Shown: positions 8,343 through 17,545 of the stretch, piece after piece | Numbering within the stretch: position 1 is the first letter of the stretch | Layout of the letters: each line of letters starts with the position of its first letter | Assembly: GCA_023259635.1 (NCBI GenBank) | Contig: JALRGX010000074.1 | Location: 1 to 35,124, forward strand | DNA length: 35,124 nucleotides | From: Methylotenera sp. | GTDB taxonomy: Bacteria > Pseudomonadota > Gammaproteobacteria > Burkholderiales > Methylophilaceae | Direction of reading: 5' to 3' | Program-made: the position numbers and the translations under genes | Notes under the pieces: model-generated | Told to the model about the DNA's origin: nothing | Seen by the model: the letters and a program-made list of their open reading frames with translations, nothing else | Databases searched by the model: none

Positions 8343-9098
8343 ATGAGTAACCAAGACATCCCACCATTTAATATCTCGGAACAGCTTTATTCACATGCAA
8401 AAGATGTGAATTTTCTAAAGAGAAAATTAGATAACGCGATGCTTAAAAAAGCGCACACTGAGCTCGAAGTCCTGATGAAGCTGGCACTAATTGCCGAATA
8501 TAAAGATACCGACACGCATGTTCATATCTTTAGAATAGGCTACATGGCAGAACTGCTAAGTAAGCTTTTAAATCAACCTGAGGATTTCTGTTTTCTTATG
8601 CGATTGTCAGCACCCATGCATGACGTCGGCAAACTAGGCATCCCTGACTCGATTCTGCAAAAACCGGGCGCCCTGAATGACGCAGAGCGGAGTATCATGA
8701 ACCAGCACCCGATCATTGGCGCCAAAATTCTTGATATTTCAGAAGATGGTCTTTTTCAGCTAGCAGCACAAATAGCCCTATCCCATCATGAAAAGTATGA
8801 CGGCAGCGGCTACCCCTACAGACTAAGTGGTGAAGACATACCATTTGTTGGGAAGGTTGTAGCGATTGTTGACTTCTATGATGCAATCACCATGCATCGC
8901 TGTTACAGGAAAGGCTACAGCGATGATGAGGCAATTAGAATGCTGGAGGCCCAAAAAGGCTTACATTTTGACCCGAACATGGTGGATGTCTTTATAAAAC
9001 ACCACCAAAAATTCATTGATCTAAGAACTAAGGTTAACGATGCAGAAAGTAATTTTGACAGCCTGATTTCTCTGGACCTGATCAAAACACTAGATTAG
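8343..9098 (+). CDS. HD-GYP domain protein, probable c-di-GMP phosphodiesterase
   Basis: 251 residues. A short N-terminal region (1-40) is followed by a complete HD-GYP domain (about 41-225). It has H93-D94 in MHDVGKLGIPDSIL, HP at 122-123, HHEKYDGSGYP (148-158, including G156-Y157-P158) and VDFYDAIT (176-183) with metal-binding aspartate. All signature residues for hydrolysing cyclic di-GMP to GMP/pGpG are kept. It has no receiver or sensor of its own. The preceding stand-alone receiver gene (23-base gap) is the likely partner. The GGDEF-EAL protein at 28669 is a further c-di-GMP enzyme in the window. Confidence 0.9.
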   Translation: MSNQDIPPFNISEQLYSHAKDVNFLKRKLDNAMLKKAHTELEVLMKLALIAEYKDTDTHVHIFRIGYMAELLSKLLNQPEDFCFLMRLSAPMHDVGKLGIPDSILQKPGALNDAERSIMNQHPIIGAKILDISEDGLFQLAAQIALSHHEKYDGSGYPYRLSGEDIPFVGKVVAIVDFYDAITMHRCYRKGYSDDEAIRMLEAQKGLHFDPNMVDVFIKHHQKFIDLRTKVNDAESNFDSLISLDLIKTLD

Positions 9099-9139
9099 CC
9101 CGCAATATAAAACCGGTATTCTGCAACTCAGCTAATGAG

Positions 9140-9592
9140 CTAATTTTTAGCATTCTTTTTTTCTGCGCAGATCAACTCACCGGAAATCGATGATCCTGGC
9201 TGCACTTTAATGGAAGAGTAATTTATCACTCCGTCTATATTAGACCCACTATTTAATGCCAAATCCTTGCAGTCCAGCTCACCTTTTAACTCACCAAACA
9301 CTACTACCGTATCAGCCACGATCTTGCCATTAAAGCGACCGCTCTTACCTATTGTTAATTTATCAACGTTAATACTGCCTTTGAACTGCCCGTCCAGATG
9401 CAGGGTGCCATTAAACAATAGGGTTCCCTCATAGACAGCGCCTTCACCAATAATTGATGGCTTTTGAGCTGCATTTGCCACCAACCCAGCTGAAGAAGGT
9501 ACTTTTGCAGTCAACACTTCCAGCCCTTCCTCATGATCAGATTCCATATTTTCAGTTACATCAGTTTTAGCCTGCTTGAATTTATTGAACAT
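9140..9592 (-). CDS. Bactofilin (DUF583)
   Basis: 150 residues. A disordered, charged N-terminus (1-45) precedes a right-handed beta-helix of short repeats (about 46-140), visible as regularly spaced glycine and hydrophobic residues (GEGAVYEGTLLFNGTLHLDGQFKG and onwards). Bactofilins polymerise without nucleotide into cytoskeletal filaments or patches at the inner membrane and position cell-wall enzymes. The start overlaps the end of the M23 peptidase gene by 11 bases, so the two are translationally coupled. A second bactofilin precedes the peptidase. Last gene of the bactofilin operon, convergent with the HD-GYP gene (41-base gap). Confidence 0.93.
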   Translation of the reverse strand: MFNKFKQAKTDVTENMESDHEEGLEVLTAKVPSSAGLVANAAQKPSIIGEGAVYEGTLLFNGTLHLDGQFKGSINVDKLTIGKSGRFNGKIVADTVVVFGELKGELDCKDLALNSGSNIDGVINYSSIKVQPGSSISGELICAEKKNAKN

Positions 9593-10643
9593 TTTGCGCC
9601 ATTACAGTAATAATTGATGGGTTTACTTTGATATTGTTTATTGAAATTTCATAATGCAAATGCTTGCCAGTGGAGAAGCCAGTATTTCCAACTTTACCTA
9701 AAATGGCTCCCTGACTCACTGACTGCCCCCGTTTCACATTAATTGAATCGAGGTGCGCATATATGGTTCTAACCTTATTCAAATGCAATACGGTTACCAT
9801 ATTGCCATAGCCAGAGCTTGAATACTGGACAGACTCCACGACACCTGGCATGACAGATTTAGCATAATCATCTATCGTTGGTGCATAATCCAGACCTTCA
9901 TGAATTGTTAGTTTATGTGTAATAGGGTGCACCCTGACACCATACTTTGATGTAGTGACCGCCCTACCTACAGGTGCTTCCGTAGGGAAATACTTATAAA
10001 TCTGCTTTAACTGCTCCAATTGCTCGAGATTATTTTTATAATCCTGAATAACCTGGTTACTGGCATTGCCCAAATTCATTTCCTCAGATGGTCCGCCTAT
10101 GGCAGCCCCAGGAGAAGATGCCGAAATTTTAATTTTACGCAAAGAATTTGCTGCTATACCTGACGCCTTAAGCCCTTGCTCCAAAGCACCATATGCCAAC
10201 TTAAGCTCATGAGATGAGAACTTGATCAGTGTTTGCATCTTATTCAAACGCTCATGATAGCTGCGTGCGACCTGTATCAACTCTTCCTGACTTGCAGTTT
10301 TTTTATAATCCAGACTACCATCCGCCAAAACAGCCAAAGCGGCAAAAGCCTCTTGCTTTTTCTTGTCTGCTTCTAATTTTGATGCTTCAAGACTTTTATA
10401 CTGCCAAATGGACACTGCGCTATTAATTGCAAGCACCATGATCAAAGACAGTAACATTCCCACAACGACAACTAAGGCTCTTGCAATCATCCGCTGCGTA
10501 TTAGCGGACACATAAAAACAATGCAATATATCTGACTGCTCAAAAATCAGCCTGAAGTCCTGGTAGTTGTATAACCACAATTCTTTCACCCAGACTTTGG
10601 GTGAATATAGAGATTTACGAATGGTTGCAGCCAAATCCAGCAC
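9582..10643 (-). CDS. Membrane-anchored M23 (LytM-type) peptidoglycan endopeptidase
   Basis: 353 residues. N-terminal cytosolic segment (1-53), one membrane helix (about 54-79), a coiled region (82-215) and a C-terminal M23 domain (225-345). Zinc and catalytic residues are all present: H248 and D252 in HEGLDYA, H297 in YAHL, and H328 and H330 in KHLHYE. It should therefore be an active metallo-endopeptidase cutting peptide cross-links in the periplasm. The start is GTG at 10643, two bases after the stop of the upstream bactofilin, with GAGGG about 9 bases upstream. Flanking bactofilins on both sides match the known pairing of bactofilins with M23 hydrolases (Caulobacter, Helicobacter) that sets cell shape. 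Confidence 0.93.
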   Translation of the reverse strand: MLDLAATIRKSLYSPKVWVKELWLYNYQDFRLIFEQSDILHCFYVSANTQRMIARALVVVVGMLLSLIMVLAINSAVSIWQYKSLEASKLEADKKKQEAFAALAVLADGSLDYKKTASQEELIQVARSYHERLNKMQTLIKFSSHELKLAYGALEQGLKASGIAANSLRKIKISASSPGAAIGGPSEEMNLGNASNQVIQDYKNNLEQLEQLKQIYKYFPTEAPVGRAVTTSKYGVRVHPITHKLTIHEGLDYAPTIDDYAKSVMPGVVESVQYSSSGYGNMVTVLHLNKVRTIYAHLDSINVKRGQSVSQGAILGKVGNTGFSTGKHLHYEISINNIKVNPSIITVMAQNVQ

Positions 10644-10645
10644 TA

Positions 10646-11020
10646 TTACTTGCCCTCAACATCAACAACATTAGGCGCGGTCATAACTGATACAGCTGAT
10701 GTCACTTTCTCTATTTTTCCGTCCAGCACTCCACCATGTTCAATTTCTAAAGATTTATAACTGATAACACCTGATATCTTACCCGTTGCTCTTAAAATAA
10801 GACTTTCTTTTGCCTGTATTGAATTAACAACCTCACCCTTAATATCGGCCAAGTCAACACGCACATCACCGGTTACCTTACCGGTTTCACCCACGTAAAT
10901 TTCGTGCGAACTAACCTCGCCATTCACTTCACCGTAAATATATACAGTACCTGGAAGGGAAATATTGCCCGTAACCTTCACGCCTTCTCCAATTAATAGG
11001 CATCCTTTTTTATCTTCCAT
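10646..11020 (-). CDS. Bactofilin (DUF583), second copy
   Basis: 124 residues from the ATG at 11020; a GTG one codon earlier at 11023 is possible. Almost the whole protein is the bactofilin beta-helix (about 5-110), with the repeated GxVxG/GxIxG rhythm (GEGVKVTGNI, GEVNGEV, GKVTGDV, GKISGVI, GVLDGKI). The N-terminus is short, without the long charged region seen in the other bactofilin, so the two may co-polymerise or have different membrane contacts. Its stop is 2 bases before the GTG of the M23 gene. No clear Shine-Dalgarno is seen. Confidence 0.92.
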   Translation of the reverse strand: MEDKKGCLLIGEGVKVTGNISLPGTVYIYGEVNGEVSSHEIYVGETGKVTGDVRVDLADIKGEVVNSIQAKESLILRATGKISGVISYKSLEIEHGGVLDGKIEKVTSAVSVMTAPNVVDVEGK

Positions 11021-11115
11021 CACTTAGTCACCAATACAGTTATCAAATATCAAAAAAATTACACGAAAGAAATTGATGATCATCTAAATAAATCAAAGGC
11101 ATTTAAATCAATCAG

Positions 11116-11331
11116 TCAAATCAACCGTCTTGAGTTAGAACCCAAGTCTATTAAAAACTTCTTCCCGGAGAAGGTCTCTACGTAAACGCTGCTGCCTTCA
11201 ATACTTACGTCCATTAAACCTGGAACATAGTAATCGACGCGCTTCCTCAACAGCCTATCCGTCACACAGAACCTGGATAAACGCGGGTCAATCGCACATA
11301 TATCCCATCTGTTCTTATTGATTTCCAGCAT
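11116..11331 (-). CDS. Small unknown protein (71 aa)
   Basis: A 71-residue soluble protein, not recognised. A strong AGGAG lies 4 bases before the ATG at 11331, which argues that it is really translated. It has no signal peptide or membrane segment. Notable features are two cysteines (C12 and C22), a basic stretch RLLRKRVDYYVPG in the middle and an alternating beta-like C-terminus. It lies 95 bases before the bactofilin operon and 197 bases after the MASE1 kinase gene on the same strand. It may be a small partner of either, but nothing in the sequence shows which. Confidence 0.65.
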   Translation of the reverse strand: MLEINKNRWDICAIDPRLSRFCVTDRLLRKRVDYYVPGLMDVSIEGSSVYVETFSGKKFLIDLGSNSRRLI

Positions 11332-11433
11332 AACACTCCTTCAATCCGCAGTTAATTTTATCACTTTAACTATTTTTATCAAATAAAAAAATAAAAAGTA
11401 TTAAATATATTAAAGTGTTACGGTGTTTAATTA

Positions 11434-11467
11434 GAGAGTGAAAGAGAGTGAAAGAGAGTGAAAGAGA
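11434..11467 (+). repeat. Tandem repeat, 3.4 copies of a 10-base unit
   Basis: The unit GAGAGTGAAA is repeated exactly at 11434-11443, 11444-11453 and 11454-11463, then GAGA. It lies in the 197-base gap between the MASE1 kinase stop and the 71-residue gene, in otherwise AT-rich sequence. The period is close to one helical turn, so repeats face the same side of the DNA. Confidence 0.9.
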
Positions 11468-11528
11468 AATCTACTTAAATTATTTTCACTTCAATATAAT
11501 AAAAATCATATAGAAATTATCTGAAATA

Positions 11529-14204
11529 TTAATGACTCTGAGGAAACCTTAATATAACCGTTGTTCCCATACCGAGTTTTGACTCAATATCTACATGGCC
11601 GTGATGGAATTCAACGATCTCTTTAACAATAGACATACCCAAACCTGTGCCAGGTGTGCTCCCAGAAGTATCTGCCCGCCAGAAGCGCTCGCCTACGTGT
11701 TTTAGCTGCTCCGCACTCATGCCTATACCTTGATCACGAATTACAATGCTAATTTCATTATTTTGGACTAATAGCGTCACTTTGATTGGCGTACCCTCCA
11801 ACGAGTATTTCTCGGCATTGGTCAATACGTTCATAATGGCCTGCCGGATTTTTGTCTCATCCCCAACGATATTCACTACAGATACTGGCAAGTCCAATAA
11901 AATATTACAAGAGGCTTTTCCCAGCTTCATATCTGCAATAATTCTGACCAACAAACCATGAATATCCACCTCTGAAAAACGAAAATCCTTACCCCCGCGC
12001 GCATCAATGCGGGCAAGGTCAAGCAGCTCATTAATCATATTAACAATTAGCTCAGCCTGGCGCTGCATGGCTTGTAGCATTTCTCGGCGCAGATTCTCAT
12101 CAAAGTTTCTATGTAAAAGAAGCTCAATATAGCCATAAATACTGGTCATAGGCGTTCGCAACTCATGGGCTGCATGGGAGATAAACTCAGTTTTAAGATT
12201 CGCAACCTCGGCCTCTGATGTAATATCACGCAAATAGAGTATTCGCGACACACTCGGCGCGTCACTATGTATACCGATGATCTGCAGCACAGCTTTACGT
12301 GGATGCTGCAACACTAGCTCATACCGAACCGCTATCTCACCAGGAGCCGGAAAATATGCAAAAATTCCATTGAATTGCCCAGGAAATTCAACGCGATTTT
12401 TTAGCTCAATGTCCAGAAAACTTACATGCCGCCCCATAACATCATTGCTAGCGATTCCGGAAATCTCTTCAAATGCAGGATTTACAAACTGCACAACATC
12501 TTCAGACGAAAGCGCAACAAAACCATCCGGGCTCAGTGTAAATAAAGCTTTTAGCTGCGCATTACTATCCTGCAACTCATCACGTTTCAATTCTAATTCT
12601 TTGGTTTGCTCGTGCACCTTCTTCTCGACAAGGCTGGTACGTCCTGTAATTACCAGCATCAGCACTTGCAACAAAGCAGTAAAAAACAAGCCTATGATAC
12701 TGATGACCCATGCCACCGGTATAGGCTGCTTTTGCATATATTCGGCTGTAGGCCAGACTTTTAATTCCCATGTACGATCAGCTATGACTATTTTGGTACG
12801 CCACATATATCCGTCATCACCCCGGGCTAATGCTCCATTTGAGTGATACAAGGCCTGCCTGCCTGCCGTAATGTCATCAATCTGGTACACAAGATCCTTA
12901 ACCCTGGCTGAAGCGGTCGCGATAGTAATCAACTCATCAATTCTAATGATCCCTGTCGCAAAACCCATAACCTTAGCTGCGTTGGCTTTAAAATCGGATT
13001 TAACATCGTAATAAGCCGGGCGCAAGATAAGTATCGCAAGGCGATCCTGCTTTTCCTGAACCAGCCTGATTGGCGCCGTAACAGCAATGTCAGTCGACCG
13101 CAGCGCGCTCTTAATTGCATCATGCCGGATTAGATCCGAGCTTATATCGAAACCTATGGCTTCCTGATTACCAGCCAGCGGGGCAATAAAACCTACTGGC
13201 ACATATACATCGCGCTTGGCTGCATCTTTGAAACCTGATTGGTCACGTTCCTTTATCTTGAAATCTCTGGCAGCGCCAATTTCAGACATATGCCTTTCAA
13301 ATTCCTTGCGCTGTAAAAATGGCACATAAGGGTTATAACTTAGCGCAAAAATATCAGGATTATCCTTAAGCGTAATACCTGTAAAGTACTCAAACTGCTC
13401 ATAGTTCATATCCGGCACAACCTCCATAAGCCGGGCTAGCGCAGCAATAACTTCTCTATGTGCAATATAGCGCTGCTGTAACAGTTTTTCGAAAGCCTCG
13501 CCATGCTTTCTAATTTCTTCTTTCCTGAAACCCTGTTCCCAGTTACTTGCCAGCGTGACTACACCCGCCACAGCCAGCAATACCAGCATCATGGGAATGC
13601 CTATAGTTTTTAAACGATTATTCCATGGAGAATACTTGCGATAGAGTACGACAAGGCTAAGTGGCATGACAATCAGCACGCCGAGAGTGTCTCCAACCCA
13701 CCAGCTCCACCATGAATTGATATACGCTGCAGAAGTAATGATTCCGGCAACATAAAGTACAGAAACGCCAACACTGGCAGAAACGACACAACCTAGCACC
13801 CCGGCAAGCAGCAGGCTACGGATAATATCGGACTCCAGCTCCATTTCCTGCCAGGATTTGCCTATTTGCCAAGTAACCAGAGAGGCAGCAAGTAATGCTT
13901 GTAAGGTAGCACCACAAGCTATCCCGCACGCCACTAAAGTGCTTAACAGATTCAGGTCGGCATTTAACCAACTCACGCTAAGATTGAGGACAAACGACCC
14001 CAGCCAGACGCCGAGCCAGGCACGATTGCCAGACCATAACATTAAAGCTGCAGCCAGGCCTGCTGCCGGAAATATCGGACTGGCATATCCAGGTGGAATG
14101 GCAAAACTGAGGCCTATGGCACCAAAAGTAAAGTAAGAAATGGCTACTATACCAACGGTGCGGTAATTTAACGATTTTGGTGCCGGAATTGAATCTGCAG
14201 TCAT
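11529..14204 (-). CDS. Sensor histidine kinase: MASE1-CHASE-PAS-HisKA-HATPase
   Basis: 891 residues. An N-terminal multi-helix MASE1 membrane sensor (about 15-215) is followed by an extracytoplasmic CHASE domain (about 235-430). A membrane helix (499-520), a coiled coil (525-550) and a PAS domain (about 551-660, motif LFTLSPDGFVAL) come next. The kinase core has H-box AAHELRTP (phospho-His680), N-box around N796, G1 DQGIGM (824-829) and G2 GTGLGM (852-857). There is no receiver domain, so phosphate must go to a separate protein such as the CheY-like receiver upstream. The C-terminal 340 residues are paralogous to the other two kinases here. Last gene of the kinase cluster, 17 bases after the previous one. 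Confidence 0.93.
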   Translation of the reverse strand: MTADSIPAPKSLNYRTVGIVAISYFTFGAIGLSFAIPPGYASPIFPAAGLAAALMLWSGNRAWLGVWLGSFVLNLSVSWLNADLNLLSTLVACGIACGATLQALLAASLVTWQIGKSWQEMELESDIIRSLLLAGVLGCVVSASVGVSVLYVAGIITSAAYINSWWSWWVGDTLGVLIVMPLSLVVLYRKYSPWNNRLKTIGIPMMLVLLAVAGVVTLASNWEQGFRKEEIRKHGEAFEKLLQQRYIAHREVIAALARLMEVVPDMNYEQFEYFTGITLKDNPDIFALSYNPYVPFLQRKEFERHMSEIGAARDFKIKERDQSGFKDAAKRDVYVPVGFIAPLAGNQEAIGFDISSDLIRHDAIKSALRSTDIAVTAPIRLVQEKQDRLAILILRPAYYDVKSDFKANAAKVMGFATGIIRIDELITIATASARVKDLVYQIDDITAGRQALYHSNGALARGDDGYMWRTKIVIADRTWELKVWPTAEYMQKQPIPVAWVISIIGLFFTALLQVLMLVITGRTSLVEKKVHEQTKELELKRDELQDSNAQLKALFTLSPDGFVALSSEDVVQFVNPAFEEISGIASNDVMGRHVSFLDIELKNRVEFPGQFNGIFAYFPAPGEIAVRYELVLQHPRKAVLQIIGIHSDAPSVSRILYLRDITSEAEVANLKTEFISHAAHELRTPMTSIYGYIELLLHRNFDENLRREMLQAMQRQAELIVNMINELLDLARIDARGGKDFRFSEVDIHGLLVRIIADMKLGKASCNILLDLPVSVVNIVGDETKIRQAIMNVLTNAEKYSLEGTPIKVTLLVQNNEISIVIRDQGIGMSAEQLKHVGERFWRADTSGSTPGTGLGMSIVKEIVEFHHGHVDIESKLGMGTTVILRFPQSH

Positions 14205-14221
14205 AACGTATTATTTAGTAC

Positions 14222-17200
14222 TTAATCCGCCACCGCATCAACAGGCAGCCAAAGGGTGACTGTGGTACCCGTCCCATATTGACTTGTAATATCGACATGG
14301 CCATTATGCAGTTCAACCACTTCTTTAACGATGCTCATGCCCAATCCGGTGCCAGGCACTGCACCCGATGTATCTGCACGGTAAAAACGTTCATAAACCC
14401 GTGCCAGCTGCTCCGGTTTCATACCAAGGCCGTAATCTTTGATTCTGATACCGATAAAACTGGCATTAGCGCTGTCTACATCATGCGCAACGACTTCCAC
14501 AATGACATCGCCGCCATTCGGTGAGTATTTATAAGCATTTGATAATACATTATTGATTACCTGAATCATTTTATTACGGTCAGCCTTAATAAAACATGTC
14601 TCAGCAGACATCAAGACTGTAGGTACACTCCTGCCCTCCGGCGCCTTAAACATCGACACTGTCTCATCAATTAATTGCGCCACACTCAATCTGGCAAACA
14701 CGAAATCCTTGCCACGTCGACTTTCAATCCGCTGCAGATCAAGCAACTCATTCAATATCTCTGACACCTGAATTGCCTGCTTATAAATAACCTCATGCAT
14801 ATTGCGCTGCTGCTCGGCACTGAACTCTCGTGATAAAAGTAATTCAGAATATCCAAAAATACTCGACATCGGCGTTCTTAGCTCATGAGCCGCTGTTGAT
14901 AAAAACTCACTTTTTATACGTGACACTTCAACTTCGTAAGTAACATCACGCACATACAATATTTTAGAGACAGTCGCCGCTTTAGATAACCTTAAACTAA
15001 CTTCCAGCAAACGGCTACCGGCACTGGCAAGCTCAATAATCTGGCCATCTACATCTTCGCGCATCATTGACTGACCCGCATCATTGCCAGCCGTAGCGAT
15101 TTTAAGTTTGGTTTTTAGCGCATCAATACCAACAAAACGCGCACCTTCCTTACATTGTTGTGCCAATAACTGACTGAATTCGCCCTCATCAATCCCAACC
15201 AATTTTGCAGCTTCAAAGTTAGTTAAACGATAAAAAGCGGGGTTAGCATATTTAAAACGATTATTCTGATCAAATGACACGAAGCCATCCGGACTTAGGG
15301 CAAAAATCGCATCAAGCTGCTGCGTCCTGTCCATAATGATGGACTCGGCAATTTTCTTCTCGCTAATGTCTGTATGTGATCCCGAGATGCGGACTGGCTT
15401 TCCATTGTCGCCCACAAGCGCTTTACCTCTGGTAAGTATCCACTTATAGCTGCCATCTTTACATCTTAATCTATGTTCGCCCGAGTAAAATTCACTTTTT
15501 CCATCCAAATGCTCATGGACCAACCCCAGCATGCGCACGCAATCATCAGGATGAATTCGTGATTTCCATTCGTCTGGAGAATCACTAATTTCATCTGCCT
15601 CATAGCCAAGCATCGATTTCCAGCGTTCGGAATAATAAACTTTATCTGTTTTTAGATTCCAGTCCCAAATACCATCATTGGCTCCACGCATAGCCATTGA
15701 CCAGCGAAGCTCAGCTTCAGCTAACGCCAGCTCAACATGCTTGCGATCACTGATATCACGTGAGAACCCAACCGTTCCCATCACCTCGCCGCCTGTAGTC
15801 ATTACTGGATTCTTATAGGTCTCGATCCAGGTCTGGCCATAACTGCCTTCCTTGGATACTTCCTCTTCCACCTGCTTTTCTTTCATGCTGGCAATAACTT
15901 CAAGATCATCAGCCTGGTATTGCTCTGCCAGCTTTCTAGGCCAGACATCAAAATCAGTCTTGCCAACAGCATCTTCAGGCCGAGCAAGTCCACATGCATC
16001 TGAAAATGCCTTATTAACTGCAAGAAAATGGTTTTCTTTGTCTTTAAGCCAGAACAGGAATGGCAAATTGTCCAGTGTAGCTCGCAGGTAAAGCTCACGC
16101 ATCATTAAAGCATCTGTTACATTCTTAAGCTCAGTAATTTCGATCCGGCAACCAATAATGTATCCACTAGGGCTGCGTATTTCCTGGGCCATAAACCAGC
16201 GGCCATCACGTCTCTTAAGTTCATATGGCCTATTATCCGCCCTCAAATGATGGGCCAGACGCTCCTGCACCCAATCATGCTCACTGCCTGTTTTGATATC
16301 GAACGTCTTAGCTTCGACAGCCTTAATCAATATTTCTTCATATGTCCGACCCACCTCGATAAAGTCATCCAGCGCTGTATATTGCTTATAGGCATCATTA
16401 AAAATAAGCAACCTGTCCTGCTGATCAAAGATACAAAAACCATGCGTCACGCTTGTTACTGCTTCCTGCAATAAGTTCCTGACCCCCTCCAACTCGCTGG
16501 TACGGGCCTTGACGCGCATATCAAGATCTTCATATATTTCATTAAGACGGATAAACATGGTGTTAAAAGCTTTTGCCAACGCCCCGTATTCATCTTGAGT
16601 ATCAATATTAATACGCGACTGTGGTCGGCCAGACACTGTAATTTGGTGCGCCACTTTGGATAAATGCTCCAGTGGTGCTGAAATGTAGCGGGCACTGGCT
16701 TTTGCAAATACCAGCAGCATACTGATAGCGATTAACGCTATACTGAAATAGCCTTTTAACAATAAGTTGATTTTTTCCAGCGCAACATCACGATCATAAG
16801 CAAGGAAATATTTCAGAACGACACCGCTTACCGGCAGCTGTACTTGGTGCTCTGCTGAAACGATCACTTTACTGAAATCTGGCTTCTGTCCTGCAAGAAC
16901 TCCTCCATTACCATCAGCGATCCACTGAACGTTATTTTTTGTAGTCAGTTGCAAGATAGATTTTAGTGGAATATCCAGCACCACACCGCCCTCGATTTCT
17001 TTTGTTAAGCGATAATAAACTGGCAACACAATTAATAAATTTGACTCTTGATGAATATCCCTTTGAATCTGGACTTGCCGCTTACCGGCTTCCATCATGG
17101 TTTTAAAAGCAACATTCGACCCATAATACGGTTTAAGCTGTAGATTGCTGGCAATCGGCCTGCCGCGGTAGTCCACTACTGTTAAACCTGCATTTGCAAA

Positions 17201-17539
17201 ATGTTTTTTTTGCTTTAACAATGGATCCAAGTAGAGTTCACTCTCATGCGTATCCGCCAGTGCATTTGCCGTGATGAAATTATTGGCGAATTCTGTCGCC
17301 AGCTGGATTTCCCCGGCCAGCTGGATTTCAAGCTCCCGTTGCGCAAGCTCAGCTTTACTGTTTAGCAAGTCATAGGTGTAATTTAAAATCAGATAACGCG
17401 TGCTGGCATATGATGCAAGCATCACCAGGCCGCAGAAAAATGAAACAATGGCAATAAGGACAAAGCTGATTTTGCTGCGCAAACTAAAACCTAAATATTC
17501 AGCACGCAGCCGGTCATGAATTTTTCGATATAGATTCAT
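14222..17539 (-). CDS. Sensor histidine kinase: Cache-like periplasmic sensor, HAMP, four PAS domains, HisKA-HATPase
   Basis: 1105 residues. Membrane helix 1 (24-45), a periplasmic Cache-like sensor (about 46-262), membrane helix 2 (263-283), HAMP (about 284-336) and coiled coil. Four PAS domains follow: about 355-475, 485-600, 605-730 (PAS_3-like, with WDWNLKTDKVYYSERW) and 740-870. The core has phospho-His885 in AAHELRTP, a G1 motif KDYGLGM and a G2 motif GTGLGM near the end. The last PAS (FALSPDGFVSF) and core match the other two kinases. It starts 6 bases after the LivK-like binding protein, which suggests that the loaded binding protein may dock on its periplasmic domain. Confidence 0.93.
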   Translation of the reverse strand: MNLYRKIHDRLRAEYLGFSLRSKISFVLIAIVSFFCGLVMLASYASTRYLILNYTYDLLNSKAELAQRELEIQLAGEIQLATEFANNFITANALADTHESELYLDPLLKQKKHFANAGLTVVDYRGRPIASNLQLKPYYGSNVAFKTMMEAGKRQVQIQRDIHQESNLLIVLPVYYRLTKEIEGGVVLDIPLKSILQLTTKNNVQWIADGNGGVLAGQKPDFSKVIVSAEHQVQLPVSGVVLKYFLAYDRDVALEKINLLLKGYFSIALIAISMLLVFAKASARYISAPLEHLSKVAHQITVSGRPQSRINIDTQDEYGALAKAFNTMFIRLNEIYEDLDMRVKARTSELEGVRNLLQEAVTSVTHGFCIFDQQDRLLIFNDAYKQYTALDDFIEVGRTYEEILIKAVEAKTFDIKTGSEHDWVQERLAHHLRADNRPYELKRRDGRWFMAQEIRSPSGYIIGCRIEITELKNVTDALMMRELYLRATLDNLPFLFWLKDKENHFLAVNKAFSDACGLARPEDAVGKTDFDVWPRKLAEQYQADDLEVIASMKEKQVEEEVSKEGSYGQTWIETYKNPVMTTGGEVMGTVGFSRDISDRKHVELALAEAELRWSMAMRGANDGIWDWNLKTDKVYYSERWKSMLGYEADEISDSPDEWKSRIHPDDCVRMLGLVHEHLDGKSEFYSGEHRLRCKDGSYKWILTRGKALVGDNGKPVRISGSHTDISEKKIAESIIMDRTQQLDAIFALSPDGFVSFDQNNRFKYANPAFYRLTNFEAAKLVGIDEGEFSQLLAQQCKEGARFVGIDALKTKLKIATAGNDAGQSMMREDVDGQIIELASAGSRLLEVSLRLSKAATVSKILYVRDVTYEVEVSRIKSEFLSTAAHELRTPMSSIFGYSELLLSREFSAEQQRNMHEVIYKQAIQVSEILNELLDLQRIESRRGKDFVFARLSVAQLIDETVSMFKAPEGRSVPTVLMSAETCFIKADRNKMIQVINNVLSNAYKYSPNGGDVIVEVVAHDVDSANASFIGIRIKDYGLGMKPEQLARVYERFYRADTSGAVPGTGLGMSIVKEVVELHNGHVDITSQYGTGTTVTLWLPVDAVAD

Positions 17540-17545
17540 GATTTA

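Noticed and set aside
12277-12846. 189-codon plus-strand open frame
   Set aside because: Antisense to the PAS region of the MASE1 kinase; composition rich in Ser/Thr/Cys, typical of a shadow frame.
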